Of a stretch of DNA of 64,000 bases, positions 57,803 to 64,000 are shown piece after piece. The DNA comes from Nocardia aurea (GTDB taxonomy: Bacteria; Actinomycetota; Actinomycetes; Mycobacteriales; Mycobacteriaceae). The first letter of the stretch is position 1, and each line of letters opens with the position of its first letter. The stretch covers positions 62,001 to 126,000 of the forward strand of contig NZ_QCYJ01000154.1 in NCBI RefSeq assembly GCF_003123685.1. Reading direction: 5' to 3'. The notes beneath the pieces were generated by a model. It saw only the letters and a program-made list of their open reading frames with translations, was not told the origin of the DNA and ran no database searches. The translations under genes and the position numbers were made by a program.

Positions 57803-58602
57803 GTCCTGATCTCTCGAAGGGGGCGGAGGCCGGGGTCGACACTCCGCCGATGATTCTCGCCGACCGGGTGTGCAAGAGTTTCGGCGCGCTCCAGGTGCTC
57901 AACGGCATCTCGCTCGAGGTGGCGCGCGGCGAGGTGCTGTGCCTGATCGGGCCGTCCGGTTCGGGTAAGTCGACATTCCTGCGGTGTATCAACCATCTGG
58001 AGCGGGTCAACGCGGGACGGCTCTACGTCGACGGCGACCTGGTCGGCTACCGGGAGAAGGGCGACAAACTCTACGAACTGCATCCGCGCGTCGCCGCCGC
58101 GCAGCGCCGTGACATCGGCATGGTCTTCCAGCATTTCAATCTGTTCCCGCACCGGACGGCCCTGGAGAACATCATCGAGGCGCCGACGCAGGTCAAGAAG
58201 ATTCGCAAGGCCGAAGCCGTCGCGCGGGCGAACGAATTGCTGGACCGGGTCGGTATGGGCGACAAGGCGAATGCCTATCCGGCGCAGCTCTCGGGCGGCC
58301 AGCAGCAGCGTGTCGCCATCGCGCGCGCCTTGGCGATGGATCCGAAATTGATGCTCTTCGACGAACCGACCTCGGCGCTGGATCCGGAACTGGTCGGCGA
58401 GGTACTCGAAGTGATGCGTGAACTCGCCCGCGACGGTATGACCATGGTGGTGGTGACCCACGAAATGGGTTTCGCGCGCGAGGTCGCCGACCGTCTGGTG
58501 TTCATGGACGGCGGTGTGGTCGTCGAGGCGGGCGTGCCCCGCGAGGTACTGGCCAACCCGGAACACGAACGCACGAAAGCGTTTCTCTCCCGACTGCTCT
58601 GA
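57799..58602 (+). CDS. glnQ: Polar amino acid ABC transporter ATPase (GlnQ-like)
   Basis: 267 residues. Walker A GPSGSGKST (~residues 53-61), Q-loop VFQHFNLFPH, signature LSGGQQQRVAIARALA, Walker B LMLFDEPTSALDPE, H-loop VVVTHEMGFA. GlnQ/HisP subfamily. ATGA overlap with the permease and a terminator after it close a three-gene transporter operon. Confidence 0.95.
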   Translation: MSPDLSKGAEAGVDTPPMILADRVCKSFGALQVLNGISLEVARGEVLCLIGPSGSGKSTFLRCINHLERVNAGRLYVDGDLVGYREKGDKLYELHPRVAAAQRRDIGMVFQHFNLFPHRTALENIIEAPTQVKKIRKAEAVARANELLDRVGMGDKANAYPAQLSGGQQQRVAIARALAMDPKLMLFDEPTSALDPELVGEVLEVMRELARDGMTMVVVTHEMGFAREVADRLVFMDGGVVVEAGVPREVLANPEHERTKAFLSRLL

Positions 58603-58631
58603 AAACTGCCCGGCGACAAGAGAATACGGCC

Positions 58632-58664
58632 GTGGGCCGGGTGCGCGACGGCGACCCGGCCCAC
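58632..58664. terminator. Terminator after the amino acid transporter operon
   Basis: An 11-bp perfect stem (GTGGGCCGGGT/ACCCGGCCCAC) with an 11-base loop lies between convergent genes. Confidence 0.75.
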
Positions 58665-58685
58665 AGCGTATCCGGTGCTACCGCA

Positions 58686-59225
58686 TCACGGTCCGGGGAC
58701 GAAGAGGAATCCCACCCCGGCGCCGATGACCGCGCCGATCGCGCAGCCGGCGATCGCGCCGACGACGAAGAACCAGATGCCGAGCGCGATGCCGATCAGA
58801 CAGCCGATACCCGCGCCCGCGAGAACGGTGATCGGCCCGCCCACCTCGTGGGTACCGGGAATATCGCGCGAGAGCGGACCGCCGACCGGGGTCAGGCTCA
58901 ACTGCGTGGCCGAGGCGTCGACGACGGGGGTGACCTCGAAACTCTGTCCCGCGTCCGTGCGCAATGTCGTCGGAATGCTGCCGACCACCGTGCCGTCGTC
59001 CGCGCGGACCTCGACCGCGTCGGGTGTCACGACGAACGTGCCGGAAGCCAACGAGACCAGCGCGCTCGAGTGGTCGGCGGCCAGATTCGCCGTGTAGGCG
59101 ATCGGGCCGTCGGTCGCGTCGAAGGAGACATCGGCCAGACCGGCCTCTCCCTGTGCTGTCGCGGTCGCGATTCCGGTGGCGGCGATGGCCATGAACGCCG
59201 TCGTCACCAATTTCTTGATAAACAT
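58686..59225 (-). CDS. Secreted protein with beta domain and glycine-zipper hairpin, paralogue 2
   Basis: 179 residues. Signal peptide MFIKKLVTTAFMAIAATGIATATAQGEA. Beta-type domain (SLASGTFVVTPDAVEVRADDGTVVGSIPTTLRTDAGQSFEVTPVVDASATQLSLTPV) aligns with that at 51202 (TGGTFVIDDDHRTFTVLDRGGAPVVRVPTRFTMGDREVTAEPALGANGTELRLV). C-terminal GxxxG-rich double hairpin (AGAGIGCLIGIALGIWFFVVGAIAGCAIGAVIGAGVGFLF). GGAG before ATG 59225. Its paralogue is 7 kb away. Function unknown. Confidence 0.82.
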   Translation of the reverse strand: MFIKKLVTTAFMAIAATGIATATAQGEAGLADVSFDATDGPIAYTANLAADHSSALVSLASGTFVVTPDAVEVRADDGTVVGSIPTTLRTDAGQSFEVTPVVDASATQLSLTPVGGPLSRDIPGTHEVGGPITVLAGAGIGCLIGIALGIWFFVVGAIAGCAIGAVIGAGVGFLFVPGP

Positions 59226-59380
59226 GGGTCTCCATTCCTTACCGTTGGACGTTCCCCGACGAACGGCACCGGACGATGCAGATGTGATCTTCACGGTGAT
59301 CACGCGATTTCGAGTGCGGGTTCGCGGTATTCGCTGCCCCCGAATTCCGGTTTGTTTCGTCCCCCACGGGGAACGGCCTC

Positions 59381-59396
59381 CGGTTCGATCGAACCG
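59381..59396. terminator. Perfect 16-bp palindrome after the NarI-like gene
   Basis: CGGTTCGATCGAACCG begins two bases past the minus-strand stop codon. It may be a weak terminator hairpin or a protein-binding site. Confidence 0.35.
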
Positions 59397-59398
59397 TT

Positions 59399-60082
59399 CT
59401 ATTTCTCGGCGACCGGAGACGAGTCGTCGCGCCCGGCGCGCGCCGGGCGCGGATTCCGGCGTATCCACCGCACCACCGGTCCGGCGAACATCCCGGAAAG
59501 CCGGGTGTAGGGCCAGATTCCGACGATGAGCAGCAGGATCAGGCCGCGCGCCTGGTAGATGAACGGCGCGTCCCTGATGGATTCGGTCTGCGGGTGCAGG
59601 GTGAACAGCGAGCGGACCCAGGCGAAGAGGGTTTCCGCGGTGCGATAGCGATCCCCGGTGGAATTCGGGTCGAACCGGACGATGATCCCCGAGAACAGGC
59701 CTGCCGCCAGCGCGGGCAAGGTGATCCGGTCGAGCGGGGTGACGCTCTCGCGCGGCGGCGCGGCGATCAGATCGGGCAGGAACAGCAGCACCGCGCCGGC
59801 CGACGCCGCCACGACACCCGCGCATTCCACGACGACCAGGGCGACGAACAGTCCGCCGACGGGATGGTTGTCGGGACCGGAGGTGAGCAGGTCGATCACC
59901 CGCGCGGCGATCACGAGCGCGAATCCGGTCCGGAACCCCGCCCGACCGAGGCCCTGCACATGATCGGTGTCGGGCGCGGCGGTGAAGGCGCGGAACCGAT
60001 CGCGGCGGTACTGCCAGAGGTGGCCGATGACGAACGAGGCAAATGCCGTGTACGGCAGGATGATCCAGAGCTGCGGCAGCAT
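59399..60082 (-). CDS. NarI-like membrane protein without heme ligands
   Basis: 227 residues, five transmembrane helices with the layout of the nitrate reductase gamma subunit (opening MLPQLWIILPYTAFASFVIGHLWQYRRDRFRAF). The four axial histidines of NarI are not found: the helix that should hold the first pair reads AGFRTGFALVIAARVIDLLTSG, and the C-terminal pair region reads IYQARGLILLLIVGIWPYTRLSGMFAG. No narG, narH or narJ lies nearby. It is therefore a NarI-derived membrane protein that probably cannot bind heme b, with a new or lost role. Convergence with no obvious partner; the LysR gene lies upstream on the same strand. Confidence 0.76.
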   Translation of the reverse strand: MLPQLWIILPYTAFASFVIGHLWQYRRDRFRAFTAAPDTDHVQGLGRAGFRTGFALVIAARVIDLLTSGPDNHPVGGLFVALVVVECAGVVAASAGAVLLFLPDLIAAPPRESVTPLDRITLPALAAGLFSGIIVRFDPNSTGDRYRTAETLFAWVRSLFTLHPQTESIRDAPFIYQARGLILLLIVGIWPYTRLSGMFAGPVVRWIRRNPRPARAGRDDSSPVAEK

Positions 60083-60178
60083 CGTTCGCGATCACTTTCG
60101 GCATCGGGGGCAACGGCGCGCACCACTGTGTCAGGGCGCACGCCGCCCATCTAGGGGCCAATGACACCTACCCGGGAG

Positions 60179-61078
60179 TCAGCCCCCGTCTCGGCCGAAC
60201 GCGGTACGCAACCGCCCGAGCAGAACCGCGGTCGCGGGGTTGCCCGGCCGTCCTCTGCGCCAGATCAGCGCGAGGCTGCCGCGCAGTTCGGGGTCGGTCA
60301 CGCGCAGCGCGCGCACACCCGCCGCCGCGGCATCGGCCTCGGACAATCCGGGGACGACGGCCGTGCCGAGGCCGTGGGCCGCGAGCTGGAGCAGCAGCGC
60401 CGGTGTCGCGGCCTCGTAGGCGATCTCGGGCGTGAGACCGGCTGTGGCGCAAGCACGATCGAAGACGCCGCGAATTCCGGTGCCCGGTGGCAGGCAGATC
60501 AGTCGATGCCCGGCGAGTTCGGTCAGACCGATCGCCGCGCGGGACGCACCGTCGGCCGCGACCGCCGCGACGATCGGTGTCTCCAGCACGACGTCGACGC
60601 CGAGACCGGGATCGAGTTCGGCTCCGTCCAGTCCGATCACCGCGATATCCAGTTGCCCGTGCCGGACCGCGGCCACCATCTCCTCCGAGGTGTGTTCGGT
60701 AAGTCCGATGGCGACGCCGGGGTGATCCCGATGGAATTCCGCCAGCACCCGCGCGAGATCGATGATCTCTCCCGCCGCGCCGGAGACGAACCCGAGACGA
60801 ACCCGACCTCGGAGCAGTCCGGTGAATTCGTCGACGGTGCGGGCCACCAGTTCGGCGGATTCGATCGCGGCCCTGGCGTGCGGGAGTACGGCGGCGCCGA
60901 CCGGGGTGGGGGTGACTGTCCGCGCGCCGCGTTCGAGCAGTGGCTGGCCGAGTTCGCGTTCCAATCGGCGGATCTGGGAACTGAGGCCGGGCTGGGTCAG
61001 GTGCAGGCGCGCGGCGGCACGGGTGAAGTTCTTCTCCTCGACCACGGCGACGAAATACCCGAGCTGACGTAGTTCCAT
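60179..61078 (-). CDS. LysR-type transcriptional regulator
   Basis: 299 residues. HTH at 1-60 (MELRQLGYFVAVVEEKNFTRAAARLHLTQPGLSSQIRRLERELGQPLLERG), followed by a periplasmic-binding-like effector domain (LRLGFVSGAAGEIIDLARVLAEFHRDHPGVAIGLTEHTSEEMVAAVRHGQLDIAVIGLDGAELDPGL). Divergent from the FAD oxidase gene by 59 bases, the standard LysR arrangement, so that gene is the likely target with an aromatic or sugar-derived effector. Confidence 0.93.
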   Translation of the reverse strand: MELRQLGYFVAVVEEKNFTRAAARLHLTQPGLSSQIRRLERELGQPLLERGARTVTPTPVGAAVLPHARAAIESAELVARTVDEFTGLLRGRVRLGFVSGAAGEIIDLARVLAEFHRDHPGVAIGLTEHTSEEMVAAVRHGQLDIAVIGLDGAELDPGLGVDVVLETPIVAAVAADGASRAAIGLTELAGHRLICLPPGTGIRGVFDRACATAGLTPEIAYEAATPALLLQLAAHGLGTAVVPGLSEADAAAAGVRALRVTDPELRGSLALIWRRGRPGNPATAVLLGRLRTAFGRDGG

Positions 61079-61089
61079 AACTGCTGATT

Positions 61090-61109
61090 ATAGAAACGAG
61101 AAAAACTAT
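61090..61109. promoter_or_regulatory. Candidate LysR-binding site
   Basis: ATAG-N12-CTAT, of the T-N11-A class, in the divergent LysR/oxidase gap. The gap is unusually A-rich for this genome. Confidence 0.35.
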
Positions 61110-61137
61110 CTGTTCGACTTCTGATTCTGGGCCGAGC

Positions 61138-62520
61138 ATGGTCGGATACATGGGAGATAACACGGCACGAATCGACGATCTCGACATCGGCACCGGCCCG
61201 GTGTTCCGCCCGGGCGAGCCCGGATACGGCGACGACATCGCGGGTTTCCAGACCGCCTACACCCATCGTCCCGATCTCGTGGTCGGCGCCGCGACCGCCG
61301 AGGACGTACGGGCCGCCGTGGAATACGCGGCCGGGCGCGAACTTCCGGTCGCGGTGCAGGCAACCGGTCACGGGCTCTCGGTCGCGGCCGAGCGCGGTGT
61401 GGTGATCACCACCCACCGGATGACCGATATCCGCGTCGATCCGCGAACGCGAATCGCCCGGGTCGCGGCGGGGGTTCGGGCCGGTGCGCTGGTCGAGGCC
61501 GCGGCGCCGTACGGTCTCGCACCGCTCATCGGCTCCTCGCCGTCGGTCGGTGTGGTCGGATATCACCTCGGCGGCGGGATCGGTCTGCTGGCAAGGGAAT
61601 TCGGCTACGCGGCCGATCGCGTCCGGCGTATCGAACTGGTCACCGCGGACGGCAGCGTGCGCACGCTCACCCCGGAGCACGAATTGTTCGCGGCGGTACT
61701 CGGTTCCGGCGGCAATTTCGGGGTGGTGACCGCGCTCGAGGTGCAGCTGCTGCCGGTGACCGAGGTGTACGGGGGTCGGCTCGTCTTCGATACGCCGCTG
61801 GTGGAGCCCGCGCTGCGCGCATGGCGGGAATGGACTGCGACGGTTCCGGATGAGCTGACCTCCACCGTGGCCCTGATGGCCTACCCCGATATCCCGCAGA
61901 TTCCGCAGTCGCTGCGCGGCCGGTACGCGGCGTCGATCCGCGTCGCCTTCCACGGTGCCGAAGCCGACGGTGAACGACTGGTCGCCCCGTTGCGCGCGGT
62001 CGGCGAACGCGTCGAGGACAACCTGCGGACGATGCCCTACACCGAATCGCACACCATCCACTCCGATCCCGACCACCCGCACGCCTACGCCGCCACCAAC
62101 GCGCTGCTCGGCGCGTTCACCGAGGAGACGGTGACGGCATTGCTGGCGACGGCGGGCCCGGACGGGCCGGTGCGGGCCGTGGTCGACATCCGCCACCTCG
62201 GTGGAGCGCTGCGTGACCGGGACGCCGCCGCGTCGATCGACCACCGCGACGCCGCCTACCTCGTTCGGGTCATCACGATGCACGCTCCCGGCGCGGGACC
62301 GGCGGTGCCCGAGGAACACGGGATCGTCCGCTCGGCACTGGCGCCGTGGACTATCGGCCACAACCTGAATTTCCTGTACGGCGCCGGATCGGGCGCAGAC
62401 GAAGAGCAGACCCGAGCGGGCTACGACGCCGCGACCTACGACCGCCTCGCCGCGCTGAAGGCGAAGTACGACCCGCGCAACATGTTCCGGTTCAACCGCA
62501 ATATCCGTCCCGCCGACTGA
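61138..62520 (+). CDS. FAD-binding oxidoreductase with BBE domain
   Basis: 460 residues. PP-loop FAD domain: HRPDLVVGAATAEDVRAAVEYAAGRELPVAVQATGHGLSVAAERGVVITTHRM and GSSPSVGVVGYHLGGGIGLLAREFGYAADRV. C-terminal berberine-bridge-type segment YDRLAALKAKYDPRNMFRFNRNI. The expected bicovalent pair would be His in ATGHG and a Cys later; the site GVVGYHLGGG has His but no Cys, so attachment is through one histidine at most. Substrates in this family are sugars, oligosaccharides and aromatic alkaloids. ATG 61138 is used; ATG 61150 is also possible. Likely controlled by the divergent LysR. Confidence 0.92.
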   Translation: MVGYMGDNTARIDDLDIGTGPVFRPGEPGYGDDIAGFQTAYTHRPDLVVGAATAEDVRAAVEYAAGRELPVAVQATGHGLSVAAERGVVITTHRMTDIRVDPRTRIARVAAGVRAGALVEAAAPYGLAPLIGSSPSVGVVGYHLGGGIGLLAREFGYAADRVRRIELVTADGSVRTLTPEHELFAAVLGSGGNFGVVTALEVQLLPVTEVYGGRLVFDTPLVEPALRAWREWTATVPDELTSTVALMAYPDIPQIPQSLRGRYAASIRVAFHGAEADGERLVAPLRAVGERVEDNLRTMPYTESHTIHSDPDHPHAYAATNALLGAFTEETVTALLATAGPDGPVRAVVDIRHLGGALRDRDAAASIDHRDAAYLVRVITMHAPGAGPAVPEEHGIVRSALAPWTIGHNLNFLYGAGSGADEEQTRAGYDAATYDRLAALKAKYDPRNMFRFNRNIRPAD

Positions 62521-62537
62521 GCGCGCGCCCGTAGGTC

Positions 62538-62583
62538 TTGCCGTCGCGGCCGGATGCGCTATCGTAGTGATATCACTTTGATA
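62538..62583. promoter_or_regulatory. Promoter and large palindromic operator of the SPFH operon
   Basis: -35 TTGCCG (62538-62543), 16-base spacer, -10 TATCGT (62560-62565). The -10 is the left end of a symmetric element TATC-N2-AGTGATATCACT-N2-GATA (62560-62583) with a 12-bp perfect centre at 62566-62577. Short palindromic half-sites suit a ribbon-helix-helix autoregulator such as the 63490 product. Confidence 0.62.
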
Positions 62584-62596
62584 CCCGGAGGATGTC

Positions 62597-63481
62597 ATGA
62601 AGCTCAGGTCCGCTTTCCACGTCAACGGTTTTCTCGTGCTGTTGGCCTGGTTGGTGCTCACCCTCTTCTTCGGCGCGGCGGCCGCCGTCGGCTATGTCGC
62701 CGCGGCGGACGGCGGGAATGTCCCCGCGCTGGTCGCCGCGATCGTGGCGACCGTCGTCGTGGTGGTGCTCCTGCTGCTGGCGACCGGGTTGACGGTGATC
62801 AACCCGAACGAGGCGAAGGTGGTGCAGTTCTTCGGGCGCTACATCGGTTCGGTGAGCGAACCGGGCTTCTACTCGGTCGTGCCCCTGACCGATCGCAAGA
62901 GCATCTCGCTGCGCGTGCGCAATTTCGAGACTCAGAAACTCAAGGTCAACGACGCGGACGGCAATCCGGTCGAAATCGCCGCGGTGGTCGTCTACCGCGT
63001 GGTCGACAGTTTCAAGGCGGCATTCGCCGTCGACGACTACGAGGAGTACGTCGAGACCCAGTCCGAGGCGGCGGTCCGTCATCTGGCGACGACCCACCCC
63101 TACGACGCGCACGACGCCGACCGCACCAGCCTGCGCGACGGCACCGAGGTGGCGGAGGAACTGACCGTCGAACTGCGCGAGCGCACCGAGCTGGCGGGTA
63201 TCGAGGTGCTGGAGGCCCGCATCACCCACCTCGCCTACGCCCCGGAGATCGCCCAGGCGATGCTGGTGCGTCAGCAGGCCGCCCAGGTCGTCGCGGCCCG
63301 CACCCACATCGTGGAGGGCGCGGTCGGTATGGTCGGTCTCGCCCTGGATCGACTCACCGCACAGGGCGTCGTAGAACTCGACGAGGAGCGAAGGGCCGCA
63401 ATGGTTTCCAATCTGCTGGTGGTGCTGTGTGGCGACCGCGCGACCCAGCCCGTCGTCAACGCCGGCACTCTCTACAACTGA
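62597..63481 (+). CDS. SPFH/Band 7 membrane protein
   Basis: 294 residues. Two transmembrane helices (GFLVLLAWLVLTLFFGAAAAVGYV; ALVAAIVATVVVVVLLLLATGLTVI), then the SPFH domain: INPNEAKVVQFFGRYIGSVSEPGFYSVVPLTDRKSISLRVRNFETQKLKVNDADGNPVEIAAVVVYRVVDSFKAAFAVDDYEEYVETQSEAAVRHLA. C-terminal helix with DEERRAAMVSNLLVVLCGD. Such proteins organise membrane microdomains. GGAGG before ATG 62597. Eight bases upstream of a small RHH gene with which it forms an operon. Confidence 0.92.
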   Translation: MKLRSAFHVNGFLVLLAWLVLTLFFGAAAAVGYVAAADGGNVPALVAAIVATVVVVVLLLLATGLTVINPNEAKVVQFFGRYIGSVSEPGFYSVVPLTDRKSISLRVRNFETQKLKVNDADGNPVEIAAVVVYRVVDSFKAAFAVDDYEEYVETQSEAAVRHLATTHPYDAHDADRTSLRDGTEVAEELTVELRERTELAGIEVLEARITHLAYAPEIAQAMLVRQQAAQVVAARTHIVEGAVGMVGLALDRLTAQGVVELDEERRAAMVSNLLVVLCGDRATQPVVNAGTLYN

Positions 63482-63489
63482 GTCCCGGC

Positions 63490-63666
63490 ATGGTCGAACG
63501 CAAGAAGCTACTGCTCCGTCTCGACCCGGCCGTCCACGAGGCCATGGCCAAGTGGGCGGCCGACGACTTGCGCAGCATCAACGCCCAGATCGAATTCGCG
63601 TTGCGCCTCGCGCTCGAACAGGCGGGACGCGCGCCGAGACGACGGGGCGATGACACCGCGACATGA
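63490..63666 (+). CDS. Small ribbon-helix-helix (Arc/CopG-like) protein
   Basis: 58 residues: MVERKKLLLRLDPAVHEAMA and KWAADDLRSINAQIEFALRL, then ALEQAGRAPRRRGDDTAT. The pattern is a beta-strand with alternating polar and apolar residues (KKLLLRLD), two helices and a basic tail, as in Arc and CopG repressors. Eight bases after the SPFH gene, ATG start. Likely an autoregulator of the operon that binds the palindrome upstream. SPFH genes are often followed by such a small gene in actinomycetes; the biological link is unclear. Confidence 0.78.
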   Translation: MVERKKLLLRLDPAVHEAMAKWAADDLRSINAQIEFALRLALEQAGRAPRRRGDDTAT

Positions 63667-63751
63667 GCGCGGCCAAATACCGCGTTTCCGGGGTGGGAGC
63701 GGGCAGGATGTACAGCGATCCACCAGCAATCCCCTACTTCAGGAGCGAGCG

Positions 63752-63952
63752 ATGCAAGGCACTGTCAAATGGTTCAACGCGGACAAGGGCTTCGGCTTCA
63801 TCGCCCCTGACGACGGAAGCGCGGATGTGTTCGTCCATTTCAGCGCCATCGGAGGCAGCGGTTTCCGCAGCCTCGATGATGAACAGCGCGTGGAATTCGA
63901 GGTGACACAGGGCCCGAAGGGTCCGCAGGCCGATAACGTCCGCCTGCTCTGA
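63752..63952 (+). CDS. cspA: Major cold-shock protein CspA
   Basis: 66 residues, full cold-shock domain. RNP1 KGFGFIAP and RNP2 VFVHFS are intact, and the end is GPKGPQADNVRLL. Acts as RNA chaperone and nucleic-acid melter. AGGAGCGAGCG precedes ATG 63752. Monocistronic. No long 5' leader or cold box was recognised. The remaining 48 bases of the window hold nothing recognised. Confidence 0.96.
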   Translation: MQGTVKWFNADKGFGFIAPDDGSADVFVHFSAIGGSGFRSLDDEQRVEFEVTQGPKGPQADNVRLL

Positions 63953-64000
63953 TCTCGTCGGTCGATGCCACGGACTCGTGACAGCAGCGCCTGCCGGGTC

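Overview
The window is high-GC, densely coded DNA from an actinomycete of the mycolic-acid group, most likely Nocardia or a close relative. This rests on gene content: a bacterial CYP51 with its 3Fe-4S ferredoxin, FadD17- and FadD19-type steroid acyl-CoA ligases, an Mce protein, a mycothiol-dependent formaldehyde dehydrogenase family enzyme, an F420-type oxidoreductase, an EspR-like regulator, many TetR regulators, and -10 boxes that sit 6-8 bases before start codons (leaderless genes). No tRNA, rRNA, insertion sequence, phage or CRISPR was seen.

Layout. 0-2.5 kb: end of a branched-chain amino acid ABC operon (livM, then a fused livG-livF). 2.5-9.5 kb: a degenerate metallopeptidase, polA, a beta-carbonic anhydrase, and a TetR/membrane-exporter pair sharing a clear operator. 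9.6-12.6 kb: a predicted leader-peptide attenuator with Leu-Leu-Val-Val codons ahead of a stand-alone LeuA regulatory domain, then thioredoxin, a 2H phosphoesterase and an isopropylmalate-dehydrogenase-family enzyme. 12.7-14.4 kb: a small stress island of two CsbD proteins and a third small protein, each behind a GTTT-N14-GGG(C)TAY promoter. 14.5-25.5 kb: a membrane alpha/beta hydrolase, regulators, two FAD oxidoreductases under a 25-bp operator, fadD17 behind a KstR-type box, a cupin and a GlxA-type regulator. 25.5-29.4 kb: a flavin monooxygenase-hydrolase-SDR operon facing its TetR gene.

29.4-48.5 kb is the centre of interest, a large CYP51 locus. One arm carries aldehyde dehydrogenase, SDR, a CMD-LLM fusion, a glycosyltransferase, a methyltransferase and a toroid protein. 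A second arm of overlapping genes carries SDR, ferredoxin, a SnoaL-like protein, an unknown protein, a FadD19-like ligase, a DapB-like oxidoreductase and an MscR-like dehydrogenase. Beyond these lie cyp51, an orphan mce gene and another SDR. Five promoter regions, including that of the TetR gene at 29.4-30.0 kb, share the 16-bp motif TGGACA-NN-TGTCTGGA. This suggests one dedicated regulon for uptake and modification of a sterol or triterpenoid.

48.5-64 kb: a methyltransferase, a divergent cold-shock protein, an EspR-like regulator, several secreted glycine-zipper or low-complexity proteins separated by repeat-rich non-coding DNA (10 copies of a 24-bp minisatellite), a polar amino acid ABC transporter behind a structured leader, a NarI-like protein that lacks the heme histidines, a LysR/FAD-oxidase pair, an SPFH protein paired with a ribbon-helix-helix protein under a large palindrome, and a canonical cspA.
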